The notes beneath the pieces are model-generated. The model searched no databases. It was not told the origin of the DNA and was given only the letters and a program-made list of their open reading frames with translations. DNA of 21,602 nucleotides. It comes from a virus. Positions 7,225 to 14,805 of this stretch are shown here, one piece after another (the stretch's first letter is position 1; each line of letters begins with the position of its first letter). The translations under genes and the position numbers were made by a program. Location of the stretch: positions 1 through 21,602 of IMG/VR virus record IMGVR_UViG_3300033999_000169; one strand, given 5' to 3'.

Positions 7225-7880
7225 TTCTTATCCTCCTTAACTATGAATGGATTGTATCCTTTTGATTTAAGCTCTTGCATGAGCTTGTCGGCGTTGGCTT
7301 TTACAGCAAACGCCCCGACCTGTACTTTGTACAGCACGTCGGCCGCCGGCGCAGCCGCAAGCGGCTTATATGCCACGCTGAAATAATCGCATATGCCGTG
7401 GAGAATCGCCTCGGCTATTGCGTTTTCGTTTTCCACTATCCATTTAGCGTCGTCAGCGTCGTCGTGAAACGAAACCTCGATTATGACGGCCGGTGCCGTC
7501 GTGTATTTGGTTTCGTATAACCCTGGATTTTCCCTCACGCCTCTGTCCGGCGCCGGCGTTATAGGTGCCAGGTATTTATATATGCACGTCGCCAGTTTTT
7601 CGGCGTTAAATCCTTTCTTGTATACCCATACCTCTGCGCCGCGCCCGCCGCCTGCGTTCGAATGTATCGCCACGTGGGCGTCCGGTTTCCACGCGTTGCT
7701 GTCGGCTACCGCTTTTTGCAGCGTCCATGACGGATTATTGCGCCGCACGTCGAAGCCATGCGCCTTCAGGCGCGGTACCAAAATATCCGCTATTTCGTTC
7801 ATCCGCCGTTCTTCTGTGCCGTAGTTGCCGGCTCCGGTGTTGCGCTCCTGTGTGGAAGGTGAAACATATACCTTCGGCAT
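7221..7880 (-). CDS. N-acetylmuramoyl-L-alanine amidase with SPOR domain (endolysin)
   Basis: A 219-residue two-domain lysin. Residues 1-168 are an Amidase_3-type zinc amidase: MPKVYVSPSTQERNTGAGNY, Glu23/Glu24, His73 in AIHSNAGG, and catalytic Glu135 in VIIEVSFHDD. The first zinc ligand of the usual GHGG motif is replaced by the SPSTQ version, which I recall from other Gram-positive phage endolysins. Residues about 183-216 (LYKVQVGAFAVKANADKLMQ) form half or all of a SPOR-like peptidoglycan-binding domain. There is no signal peptide, so release would need a holin; a holin-like gene starts the late operon about 6.5 kb away. The stop overlaps the capsid ATG (7221-7224), and GAGGTGG precedes its start. 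The place inside the head cluster is unusual. Confidence 0.93.
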   Translation of the reverse strand: MPKVYVSPSTQERNTGAGNYGTEERRMNEIADILVPRLKAHGFDVRRNNPSWTLQKAVADSNAWKPDAHVAIHSNAGGGRGAEVWVYKKGFNAEKLATCIYKYLAPITPAPDRGVRENPGLYETKYTTAPAVIIEVSFHDDADDAKWIVENENAIAEAILHGICDYFSVAYKPLAAAPAADVLYKVQVGAFAVKANADKLMQELKSKGYNPFIVKEDKK

Positions 7881-7881
7881 C

Positions 7882-8289
7882 TTATACCACCTCGACCCAC
7901 ACGCCGTCGCTGTCCACGGCTATGACCCTGCCAGCCTTGGACCTGGTGTTGGTACCATTAGTTTTTGCTACCGTCTCATCATCGACTATATAGCAGTCGG
8001 TCAGCACTTCAGCCTGGGTTACGGCATCGTCGGACTTATTCTTGTACTTGAATACGCCGCGCCTTACGCGCACGCTTACCGCTCCTGCTGCGCCGTTCGT
8101 ATTGTCAACGCTTTCCTCGGCGCGTCCCGCCGCTATCAAACCGGTGGCTGTGGACGCCGGCTCGGCATATCCGGCGTTTACAGCCACCAACGCGCCGGCA
8201 TATATCTTTTTGCCGGCTCCGGCCGGCAATACCAAAACTTTAGCGCCTTCCGCCATCATGGGAGTGTTTCTGTCCTTCGTAAGTGCCAT
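7882..8289 (-). CDS. Head decoration protein (DUF2190-like)
   Basis: A 135-residue beta-rich protein: MALTKDRNTPMMAEGAKVLV, VLPAGAGKKIYAGALVAVNA near residue 20, and alternating short strands to a VIAVDSDGVWVEVV end. This resembles small capsid-stabilising proteins (DUF2190, lambda D-like, Mu gp33-like) encoded between the protease/scaffold and the major capsid gene. It has almost no helix and is Ala/Gly/Val rich. Its ATG overlaps the protease stop by 1 base (8289), which suggests coupling, and the amidase follows directly. The exact family is less certain than the role. Confidence 0.75.
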   Translation of the reverse strand: MALTKDRNTPMMAEGAKVLVLPAGAGKKIYAGALVAVNAGYAEPASTATGLIAAGRAEESVDNTNGAAGAVSVRVRRGVFKYKNKSDDAVTQAEVLTDCYIVDDETVAKTNGTNTRSKAGRVIAVDSDGVWVEVV

Positions 8290-8798
8290 TATTTATCGCC
8301 TCCGTATATCTTTTTGAACTCAGCATCGCTTATGCCCAGCATCTTGTTTATGGATACCTGCACATCGTCCAGGTCAACATACTCCTTTTCGACCTCTTTC
8401 CTGCCGGCTATCTGGTCCAGAGGGACCACCACCGGCGCCTTCTCGATAAACAGCTTAAACCCCTCAGGGTCTTTTGCCGCATAGCCCTCCGCCCATTCTT
8501 TCTGAGCCGGCGCAACCTTGCCGGTTTTAAGCGCCATATCCACCAACTCCGCGGTTTCCTTCTCTTTGAGCTTTTTCTTCAGTTCGTTGAAATCCTGTAT
8601 CGATACGTAACCCGACGGATTCTTAAGCGATATGACCTTGGCCTTGATCTCGTCGGCCTTTGCATCATCTTTCAGATCCAGCGACATCAGAAGGTCCTTG
8701 CGTTCTTTGACCATCCTCTCTATGGCTCCCACGATATCATCGTCCTTGGCCTCGTCGGCCAGCCCCAGCTTGTTTTTGATTTCCTTCACTATCTCCAT
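8289..8798 (-). CDS. Nested internal start: scaffold protein (Mu gpZ-like)
   Basis: Inside the protease frame, codon 253 is an ATG (8796-8798) preceded at 8807-8812 by a perfect AGGAGG, with 8 bases between. Initiation here gives a 169-residue protein beginning MEIVKEIKNKLGLADEAK, rich in Lys/Glu helices, with the same stop as the protease. This mirrors Mu, where scaffold gene Z is an in-frame start within protease gene I. A perfect ribosome site at the exact domain junction, right after the conserved HSAALTNTP protease end, makes chance unlikely. It would let the phage make excess scaffold over protease. Confidence 0.75.
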   Translation of the reverse strand: MEIVKEIKNKLGLADEAKDDDIVGAIERMVKERKDLLMSLDLKDDAKADEIKAKVISLKNPSGYVSIQDFNELKKKLKEKETAELVDMALKTGKVAPAQKEWAEGYAAKDPEGFKLFIEKAPVVVPLDQIAGRKEVEKEYVDLDDVQVSINKMLGISDAEFKKIYGGDK

Positions 8799-9554
8799 GG
8801 CTTTATCCTCCTCAAAAGATTGTTTGGCTGCTATAGGTATCATGCCGTCTATGGCCGGCGTGTTTGTCAGTGCCGCCGAATGTATGGCCACCGCTCTTTT
8901 ATCGCTGTTGCGCACCATTATCACGGGCGACAGATACCTGTATTCCCTGTTTTTGATGTACTCCGACGCCTTAGGCGTCCATTCGACCCTTGCCCATAAC
9001 CCGTCCTCGCCTTTGTTTATCAGCTCCTTTATCCAGCCCGATGCCGGAGCCTCCACATCTTTGAGCGTCTGGTGCTCATAATCGATCACCGCGTCGTTTT
9101 TCTTGTTGCCGAAATATGCCATTATCTCCTGTATCGCCTGCTGATCCACCAAAAAATTGCCTTTGGCCGAATTGACCCAGCCGTAAGGGAGAATCTGTAT
9201 CTCAGACGGTGCACCGTCTGATTCAAGTGCTATCACATATGCCTTGTTTGCCTCTGTTCTGTATTCGCCTACCTTGTATTTCTTTTTAAAATTCTCCAGC
9301 CGCTGCTCTATAATCCTCCTTTCCTCATCAGTATATTGCCGCTGATTCTCAGCCTGCGCCCAGTACCGGGCGGCCACAGCGGTTTGTTCTGCGTTCGGGC
9401 ACGGGTACCTGTAGTTGACTGGATCTAAAAAGTCGTCATCGGTTATATCGGGCCACCGGCGTTTGAATTCGCTCGGCATGGTAACGTTGCCCCCTTCCTT
9501 TATGCCGATTCCGTACTTTTTGCTCCTTTCCATCTGCATCTCTTTATCCGTCAT
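8289..9554 (-). CDS. Mu gpI-like prohead protease with N-terminal extension and C-terminal scaffold
   Basis: A 421-residue, three-part protein. Residues about 27-97 (DFLDPVNYRYPCPNAEQTAV, then a Glu/Lys helix) resemble a small domain often attached to phage proteases (DUF6582-like) and are absent from Mu gpI as I know it. Residues about 104-245 match the Mu I protease: LPYGWVNSAKGNFLVD, VIDYEHQTL (Asp158 to His161), REYRYLSPVIMV, and HSAALTNTPAIDGM. Residues 253-421 are charged, helical scaffold with LKKKLKEKETAELVDMALKT. The protein shapes the prohead and then cleaves it. GGAG lies before the ATG at 9554; an internal start at 8798 would make scaffold alone. It follows an unusual 115-base gap. 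Confidence 0.9.
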   Translation of the reverse strand: MTDKEMQMERSKKYGIGIKEGGNVTMPSEFKRRWPDITDDDFLDPVNYRYPCPNAEQTAVAARYWAQAENQRQYTDEERRIIEQRLENFKKKYKVGEYRTEANKAYVIALESDGAPSEIQILPYGWVNSAKGNFLVDQQAIQEIMAYFGNKKNDAVIDYEHQTLKDVEAPASGWIKELINKGEDGLWARVEWTPKASEYIKNREYRYLSPVIMVRNSDKRAVAIHSAALTNTPAIDGMIPIAAKQSFEEDKAMEIVKEIKNKLGLADEAKDDDIVGAIERMVKERKDLLMSLDLKDDAKADEIKAKVISLKNPSGYVSIQDFNELKKKLKEKETAELVDMALKTGKVAPAQKEWAEGYAAKDPEGFKLFIEKAPVVVPLDQIAGRKEVEKEYVDLDDVQVSINKMLGISDAEFKKIYGGDK

Positions 9555-9576
9555 ATAATCACTCCTTCACAACCCC

Positions 9577-9607
9577 GTTTAAAAACGTTTAAAGGCCATT
9601 TAAAAAC
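9577..9607. repeat. Direct repeat pair (G/A)TTTAAAAAC, 21-base period, in the 9555-9669 gap
   Basis: The plus strand reads GTTTAAAAAC at 9577-9586 and ATTTAAAAAC at 9598-9607, exactly 21 bases apart (two helical turns). A third related GTTTAAAG lies between, at 9587-9594. The AT-rich repeats stand out from GC-balanced genes on both sides. The gap (9555-9669) separates the F-like gene from the protease gene and is one of only three gaps in the late and early blocks. It also holds a 26-codon minus-strand frame from 9669 to 9589 with no visible ribosome site. I cannot assign a function. Confidence 0.6.
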
Positions 9608-9669
9608 TTTCGAACCCCTATGGGTAATATGTTTATACCTCCGAGGATTTCAAACGCGTTACAGGGCAT

Positions 9670-10383
9670 TTAAGCGCGTCCGGAAATTCTCTGGTAAGCC
9701 TCTATCAAATCCGGCGGGTATTTGGACAGATCCGGTTGATAGGTTGCCTTACCCGGATTGGCTTCGAACCCCTTGTCGGGCAACAGCGGCCGCTCTTTGA
9801 ACTTCGGCATATCCGTTTCCACTTCCAGCCCCATCCGCCGCACCTCTTCTTGTGTCAATGCTATTACGCTGCACCGGCAGCGGTACCCGTTGGGCGGATA
9901 CCACTCGTCCCATACAGGGTGGTTCATCGGGTATACCTTGCCATCCATCGCCAGATGTGTCGGCCTTACCCTCGAATCGTTTATGGCATCATACATCCAG
10001 TACCGCCTCACCGAGGCCACATCCGGATCGGTCATCTGTTTATACCTGCCCACCATATACGCCGTCTGTATATTGGTCCTGAACACGTTATCGGCTCTGT
10101 ATGGTACCGGTCCTATCCAGCCGTGCTTTGCCAGAACATCTTTTGCGTTTTTTTCAAATTCGGCCAGCGTGGACCCTTCCTCAATAGCTTTTACGATCTC
10201 TTTTTTAATGCCATCGAGCATATCCAGCGAAGCTATGTGCGATACGGTGAAGGCAAGCGCTTTTGCATCGTCTTCCAGCTTATAGTATTCGTCCGCCCTC
10301 ATGGGCACCTTTTCTTTGAAATACTCCATAGCCTCTTCGAATGTCATGGGCTCCAGCTTTATGTCCGCTCTGTAATCAGCCAA
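9670..10383 (-). CDS. Mu F / SPP1 gp7-like head morphogenesis protein
   Basis: A 237-residue minor head protein of the Mu F family. The diagnostic block lies at residues about 105-175: RTNIQTAYMVGRYKQMTD, then WMYDAINDSRVRPTHLAMDG, HPVWDEWYPPNGYRCRCSVI with two Cys. The protein is packaged with the portal in the prohead. It is much shorter than Mu F (over 400 residues) and ends soon after the core at YPPDLIEAYQRISGRA, so the C-terminal part is missing or lost. The start codon overlaps the portal gene's end (10376-10383). It is followed by a 115-base gap with repeats. Confidence 0.9.
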   Translation of the reverse strand: MADYRADIKLEPMTFEEAMEYFKEKVPMRADEYYKLEDDAKALAFTVSHIASLDMLDGIKKEIVKAIEEGSTLAEFEKNAKDVLAKHGWIGPVPYRADNVFRTNIQTAYMVGRYKQMTDPDVASVRRYWMYDAINDSRVRPTHLAMDGKVYPMNHPVWDEWYPPNGYRCRCSVIALTQEEVRRMGLEVETDMPKFKERPLLPDKGFEANPGKATYQPDLSKYPPDLIEAYQRISGRA

Positions 10384-11869
10384 TTATCGTCAACCTCCCG
10401 TACAGATCCGCCACATACAGCGCCCGCGCTATCAAATCCTCCAGCTCAGACGTGTCCATATCGGCGTATACGCTCGCCAGCTTGTCGCGTACCTCTTCCA
10501 GCGACGACGATTCGCGTATCAACCGCATTATTGGCTCGGCCAACCGCTCGAACAGCTCCTGCGAATTTGCGACAACCGCGCTTGCCAAATTATCTATATT
10601 GTTCTGATTGCTGATACCGGCCGTTTCAGTATTCTTATTGGCTATTTGCATCATTCCGGGCGGCGTTACCACAGCTTCGCTGCCTTCGGGTTTCGGTATG
10701 CCGAACTTCTCGTATATATGCTCGGCAGGTATTTTAAGCCCCACGTCTTTGACCAACACGGCGTAGGTGTCGGCCTCAGCCTTTAAATCCTCCGGCGGCT
10801 CATAGTGGAACTTTATCCACGGCAGCCTGCTCGTATCGCCGAAGTTATACTGTATTAAAGGTTTTATAATATATCGCCTAAGCGTCTCCGATAAAGCCTT
10901 GCAGTCGGCTTCCAGAAGATCCTGGCGCACCTGCTGATGAGTGTTCGATGCCGCATAACTCCCGCTGGTTCCGATCTCGGTTGTAAGGGTTTGCCCAAGT
11001 ATGGCTTTGCTCATCTCGGCGTTGCAGAAATTAACCAGCGTTTCGTACACATTGGCGCTGCCTTTGATTGCCTCCACAAATTCTATCTCGGTCGACTTAG
11101 ATATGATGCCCGCGGCGTCCGAGCCGAGCTGCGCCACAGCCTGTAAAAGCGCATTTTTGTCTTCCTCGGTCGAAGACGTATCGTATTTGCCCAGCCTCAG
11201 AGGCATGCCATATACCTCCGCAAAGGTGACCCAGTCCTTAATCGTGTAATTCTTGAACAGATACATCCAGGCTGCCACGCGCAATACGCCGGCTCTGGAC
11301 GGATAACCCGACCGCGCTTTATACTTGTGCACCGTGAACTTGCCCGGCGGCAATTCTATACCGTATATTGGCTCCGAATCGGTTATGAGACGCAAATTGT
11401 CGTTCTCATCAAATATGAAACGTTTCTGATGCACCCATTCCAGGCTGTCTATATACACGTGCCCGTCTTTTATGCGGTACACATTCTCGCACACGGCAAA
11501 GCCTTTGCCGATTGCGTCCAGGAGGTCAAGCATAGCGTCTTCCAGCCCTTCAAACTCAAAGCACTGGCGTATAAAATCAGCCGTCCGCACATCGGCCGCA
11601 CCATCAGAATAGGGCATAATCTCCCAGTCAAGGCCCAGCACGCCGTTCTTGCGCGTCTGCAACGTTGAAAACAAATGCGGATCCTTTTCCTCCATCTCTT
11701 CGAACAGTTCCATCTGCCTATATATATCGCCGGCATCGGCTTCTTTGAATATCCTCGCCAGCTTATCCGGTGTCAGGCCGCTTGACGGGTATGACGAATA
11801 TTTATCTCTTATACTCGCAACGGCTACTTTGTCGGTAACCGGCCTTTTATTTAGATCATCAGCCATCAA
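10376..11869 (-). CDS. Portal protein (Mu gp29-like, DUF935)
   Basis: A 497-residue DUF935 portal. Typical features are SSYPSSGLTPDKLARIFKEA near residue 25, QMELFEEMEEKDPHLFSTLQ, RKNGVLGLDWEIMPYS near residue 75, and LRLGKYDTSSTEEDKNALLQ near residue 230. A QTLTTEIGTSGSYAASNTHQ block follows near residue 295, leading into the region that contacts the channel. The protein forms the dodecameric ring through which DNA enters and leaves. The start overlaps the terminase stop by 4 bases (11866-11869) and the end overlaps the F-like start. Length and motifs are normal for the family. Confidence 0.95.
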   Translation of the reverse strand: MMADDLNKRPVTDKVAVASIRDKYSSYPSSGLTPDKLARIFKEADAGDIYRQMELFEEMEEKDPHLFSTLQTRKNGVLGLDWEIMPYSDGAADVRTADFIRQCFEFEGLEDAMLDLLDAIGKGFAVCENVYRIKDGHVYIDSLEWVHQKRFIFDENDNLRLITDSEPIYGIELPPGKFTVHKYKARSGYPSRAGVLRVAAWMYLFKNYTIKDWVTFAEVYGMPLRLGKYDTSSTEEDKNALLQAVAQLGSDAAGIISKSTEIEFVEAIKGSANVYETLVNFCNAEMSKAILGQTLTTEIGTSGSYAASNTHQQVRQDLLEADCKALSETLRRYIIKPLIQYNFGDTSRLPWIKFHYEPPEDLKAEADTYAVLVKDVGLKIPAEHIYEKFGIPKPEGSEAVVTPPGMMQIANKNTETAGISNQNNIDNLASAVVANSQELFERLAEPIMRLIRESSSLEEVRDKLASVYADMDTSELEDLIARALYVADLYGRLTIIG

Positions 11870-13167
11870 TAGGCCCCCTTTCCACGCGCCAAGCGCCTTT
11901 TGAGCGCAGTCTTGTATTCCGGTTTTTGGTATGGCACATCAGATGCATGAATAGCCAATGCGCAGGCCCAGAACCTGTCCGCGTGCCCTATATCCGACCT
12001 CTCGGCATCATATCTTATGTTGCCTGCCGCGGTCGTATATTTTTTTATCGAATGCAGATCGTCCCTTATGATCCTGTCTGCCGGTATGCGTATCAGCTTG
12101 TCGTCGAATTTGCGCTTTTGCGTCAGAGCCAATTCTTCTTTAACCTTGTTTGTGAATTGTATCTCTTCGACCACATAGCCGAATCTTTCCTTTGCCTCTT
12201 CGGCAAGCTGCGCACCTATGCCGGTGGCGTCGATGCATGCGCGTCTCATCTTCGGCAGGCTTAAAACCCAGTAAAGCTCCTGCCTCTGTACCCTGAACGG
12301 CGCTTTCTCGAGCGTCTTGACCATTCTCGTCCACAGCACATCCCCTATGAGCTCGTCCAGCCACATAACCGTCAAATCTTTTTTTCTGCCTATATCGACG
12401 CCGAGATACAGATCGCCTTCGGGTTCATAATCGTCCGGCAATTGTATTAAGGCATCGTCGCTTTCGGCTGCGGTTATGAGCTCATATGTCAAAAGCGCGT
12501 CGGCCTCGTCTATGAACGTGCAGCAGAACTCCTGCAACCACGTGTCCTCGTCCTCGCATCCGGCATGCAGCTCTTCTATGTCGGCGGGCAGGCCCTGTTC
12601 CACAGCTTCGTATATGTCGGTCTTATGCTTGCTCCACCTGCCTGATGTATCGGTCCACAGCTCGTAAAACTTGCCGCTTTTGCCGTTGGGCGTCGATATA
12701 ACCCGTATCTTATAGCCGCGCGTCACGGTAGGGTAGAGGGCTGTCCATATCTTGCGGCTGTCAGCATGGAAGGCGAACTCGTCTAAAACCACATTGCCGG
12801 AAAAGCCCCTCGCCGTATCCGGGTTGGCCGGCAGACCTATAATTTTCGAGCCGTTCGGGAACCGTATCTCCAGCTGCTTTATGTCCCGATCGTCCATATG
12901 GAACCACTCTTCTATCTCCTCGGCTGCTATGCCGAGCGCTTTGGCGTGCATGATGGCTTTTTCCATCAACTCTTTGGACTGCCTTTCGCCTTTTGACAGA
13001 AACACCCACGTCGTCTTATGCTCCGCGCAATCCAGGACGGCCTCCAGCGCCACCACAAAGCTAAATCCCGTTTGGCGGGCTTTTAAAGCTATTTTAAACC
13101 GGCTTTTATCGCTAAGCCATGCTTTCTGGTATTCATACAGCGGTATCGCGGCGTCAGACAATGCCAT
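11866..13167 (-). CDS. Terminase large subunit (Mu gp28-like)
   Basis: A 433-residue packaging motor. Residues 29-37 (KARQTGFSF) are a deviant Walker A: the lysine usually after Gly is replaced by Phe35, and the basic residues sit before it (Lys29, Arg31), as in the KSRQ-type motif I recall for Mu-like terminases. Walker B is VVLDEFA (126-132), with VISTPNG (157-162) as the coupling motif. The C-terminal nuclease part shows LGVDIGRKKDLTVMWLDE near residue 265, CIDATGIG, and SDIGHADRFWACALAI near residue 400, giving the acidic metal-binding residues. It cuts and pumps DNA into the prohead. It overlaps the DUF3486 gene by 14 bases. Confidence 0.95.
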   Translation of the reverse strand: MALSDAAIPLYEYQKAWLSDKSRFKIALKARQTGFSFVVALEAVLDCAEHKTTWVFLSKGERQSKELMEKAIMHAKALGIAAEEIEEWFHMDDRDIKQLEIRFPNGSKIIGLPANPDTARGFSGNVVLDEFAFHADSRKIWTALYPTVTRGYKIRVISTPNGKSGKFYELWTDTSGRWSKHKTDIYEAVEQGLPADIEELHAGCEDEDTWLQEFCCTFIDEADALLTYELITAAESDDALIQLPDDYEPEGDLYLGVDIGRKKDLTVMWLDELIGDVLWTRMVKTLEKAPFRVQRQELYWVLSLPKMRRACIDATGIGAQLAEEAKERFGYVVEEIQFTNKVKEELALTQKRKFDDKLIRIPADRIIRDDLHSIKKYTTAAGNIRYDAERSDIGHADRFWACALAIHASDVPYQKPEYKTALKRRLARGKGAY

Positions 13168-13675
13168 ACACCTGTTCCTTTATAATCTGGAGAGTTTCAG
13201 GGTCCAGCCCTTTCTTTTTACCGACTTCTTCAATCCGGTTTACCGCCTTGTCGATCTTCTGTTTGTAATCCAGCTTGAGCCTTTCTCTCTGTACACCCGA
13301 GCTTTCTAATTTTGCCAGGGCGTTGAATATCTTGTTTATGTCGTCCGTGCTGACCTCATCTACTTTCATAAGCGTCTCGGTAATCAGCTGCATCGCAAGC
13401 TGATTGGCCGCTTCAGCCATCTCGGTAGCCGGCCTGTCCCCGCTTTCCTCGACTATGGCGCGGGCCTGATCCTTTATTACTCGCAGCCTTTCCAACCGTG
13501 ATAGGAAGTCCTTACCGTAACGCGCTACCGACGATTTCCCGATCGAGTGACCCATCTCGTTCAGCCAGTCCGTAACCTGCTGGTAAGTGTACCCTTCGAC
13601 CAGTTTCTGATTTACCGCTTCCACCAGCTCGTCGGGCAGCTTTTCGATTTTATGGTGTTTCCTTCGTTCAGCCAT
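13154..13675 (-). CDS. DUF3486 protein (Mu gp27-like, probable small terminase)
   Basis: A 173-residue, mainly helical DNA-binding type protein directly before the large terminase gene. Residues about 12-45 (LPDELVEAVNQKLVEGYTYQ, then VTDWLNEMGHSIGKSSVARY) form a helix-turn-helix, followed by long helices and a basic C-terminus. This is the DUF3486 pattern. Such proteins are taken to be the small terminase that recognises phage DNA. I use the ATG at 13675 with GGTGGGAG just upstream; a GTG at 13684 in the same frame would add three residues. The overlap with the terminase start suggests coupling. Confidence 0.87.
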   Translation of the reverse strand: MAERRKHHKIEKLPDELVEAVNQKLVEGYTYQQVTDWLNEMGHSIGKSSVARYGKDFLSRLERLRVIKDQARAIVEESGDRPATEMAEAANQLAMQLITETLMKVDEVSTDDINKIFNALAKLESSGVQRERLKLDYKQKIDKAVNRIEEVGKKKGLDPETLQIIKEQVYGIV

Positions 13676-13687
13676 CGCTCCCACCGC

Positions 13688-13987
13688 CTATACGGCTATT
13701 CCCGGATCGGGCGGTATGTTGCCCTCCAGCAGGTCTTTGCCTTTGGCCGTCAGCTTGGCCACGTTCATGGATATGTCCAGCTCGTCGGATTCCAACCGCC
13801 GACATTCCACATACCCTTTGTCAGTCAGATAATTCAGGTACCCCTGGAGAATGGCCGGGTTGACGTTGTAGCTTATATCGCCCAATGTCAGCGATATTAT
13901 CCTGTCGCTGATCTCATTTGGGTAATCGACGTCCAATATCTTTAATATACGTCCGCGAATCTCCCGGGCTTCGGATCTGTTTATCAT
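13688..13987 (-). CDS. Mu gp26-like winged-helix protein (VpaChn25_0724-like)
   Basis: A 99-residue protein: REIRGRILKILDVDYPNEIS near the start, then NVNPAILQGYLNYLTDKGYV (residues about 42-61) and LTAKGKDLLEGNIPPDPGIA at the end. The helix/helix/wing pattern with a K-GYVE turn is a winged helix, and the closing PDPGI fits the VpaChn25_0724 family found between gp25 and DUF3486 in Mu-like phages. The role is unknown; DNA binding or packaging support is possible. It overlaps the upstream gene by 4 bases and lies 12 bases before the DUF3486 start. Confidence 0.7.
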   Translation of the reverse strand: MINRSEAREIRGRILKILDVDYPNEISDRIISLTLGDISYNVNPAILQGYLNYLTDKGYVECRRLESDELDISMNVAKLTAKGKDLLEGNIPPDPGIAV

Positions 13988-14304
13988 TTTGCACCCCCCA
14001 CAAGCTTGGCTATTGCCTCTTTAATCTCTGACGTGTCGTTAGCCATCTTATCCAGTTTGGCTTCCAGCGTTGCTGTTGTGCGGATAAAGTCGTCGCGCAG
14101 CACATACTGCCTCGGCAGCGTCGCCTTGAAATCGGCCATATCGTTTTTTATACATTCGATCTTCTGGTCCTGATCCTTTTGTTGATCTTTCAGATCGGAC
14201 CGAATATCCTTCAACAGGTATGCTATAATGCCCCCGGCCACCGACATTATTGCGGCAAGGGCAAAGAATAGTACTTTATATGCTTCAAGCGGCAAATCGT
14301 TCAT
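13984..14304 (-). CDS. Membrane-anchored coiled-coil protein (Mu gp25 / DUF2730-like)
   Basis: A 106-residue protein with one N-terminal membrane span (residues about 9-29, LEAYKVLFFALAAIMSVAGG into IIAYLL) and then a charged coiled coil (DLKDQQKDQDQKIECIKNDM). A LPRQYVLRDDF block near residue 63 and a last helix TLEAKLDKMANDT complete it. This layout fits DUF2730 / XhlA-like small phage proteins, which sit next to holin genes and may assist lysis. It overlaps the holin-like gene (14301-14304) and the gp26-like gene, so the three are probably co-translated. A lysis accessory or spanin-like role is inferred. Confidence 0.7.
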   Translation of the reverse strand: MNDLPLEAYKVLFFALAAIMSVAGGIIAYLLKDIRSDLKDQQKDQDQKIECIKNDMADFKATLPRQYVLRDDFIRTTATLEAKLDKMANDTSEIKEAIAKLVGGAK

Positions 14305-14732
14305 ATCTGCTGCTCCTTAATGCGCCTGACCATAGCCTCCACGGTATCCTCGATGTATTTTTTTACATCGGATATCTCGGCACTGGCTGCCGCTTTCATG
14401 TCGTCCGACAATTGATCCCATACCTCTTGATATGCTTTCCGACCAATGGCCAGCAGCTCGTTCCTGTCGGCTTTCCCATCCTTCACGGCCTGACGCAGCT
14501 CACCTGCTATCGTCTGCTCAAACCTTTCGACGGTTTTTAAAGCCAGGTCGTTTATACGGTCTATTGCCGTATCAGCTAACGCAAGTTGCTGCTCTTCCTT
14601 AATCTTCTGTGTATCGGCTTTCAACCTCGCTGATAGCTTATAGATGTAATAGCTCGCATATGAAGTGGCCAGCGCCAGAAGCGCCGTCAGCACGTCGACG
14701 AGAAATGTTTGTATAACCCCCTGCATAATCAA
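14301..14732 (-). CDS. Holin-like protein (LLH-type), first late gene
   Basis: A 143-residue protein with an N-terminal membrane segment (residues about 5-29, GVIQTFLVDVLTALLALATS then YASYYIYK) followed by a long charged helix. In that helix ARLKADTQKIKEEQQLALAD and DGKADRNELLAIGRKAYQEV match the pattern of phage holins of the LLH type (N-out anchor, long cytoplasmic coil with a KDGKxDRxEL motif). It would open the membrane for the amidase at 7221-7880. It opens the late operon, starting 17 bases after the terminator hairpin, with AAGAAGG upstream. The family call is from topology and motif resemblance. Confidence 0.75.
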   Translation of the reverse strand: MIMQGVIQTFLVDVLTALLALATSYASYYIYKLSARLKADTQKIKEEQQLALADTAIDRINDLALKTVERFEQTIAGELRQAVKDGKADRNELLAIGRKAYQEVWDQLSDDMKAAASAEISDVKKYIEDTVEAMVRRIKEQQI

Positions 14733-14744
14733 CCTTCTTCCTAA

Positions 14745-14775
14745 TAAAAAAATCCGGTATTCTATACCGGATTTT
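14745..14775 (-). terminator. Rho-independent terminator closing the early operon
   Basis: On the minus strand AAAATCCGGTAT (14775-14764) pairs perfectly with ATACCGGATTTT (14760-14749) around the 3-base loop AGA, and the T run continues to 14746. This 12-base-pair stem sits 52 bases after the activator gene's stop and 17 bases before the holin-like ATG, so it should stop early transcription before the late genes. The plus-strand version has only a short T run and would be weaker. Confidence 0.8.
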
Positions 14776-14776
14776 A
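14764..14776 (-). promoter_or_regulatory. Candidate late promoter, predicted start inside the terminator stem
   Basis: TGATG-TAAAAT on the minus strand gives an extended -10 (TAAAAT, 14776-14771) with a TG element, but the -35 region 17 bases upstream (ATGAAA) is poor. Weak -35 sequence plus a dyad (14806-14824) upstream is what Mor/C-activated promoters look like. Transcription would start near 14764, the last base of the terminator's first arm, so the hairpin could not form in this transcript. This is a prediction from sequence. Confidence 0.45.
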
Positions 14777-14805
14777 CATCAGCAGTACTATTATTTCATC
14801 TCAAA

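Noticed and set aside
9736-10614. Plus-strand frame of 292 codons opposite the F-like gene
   Set aside because: Antisense shadow rich in His, Pro and Arg with no promoter, ribosome site or domain.
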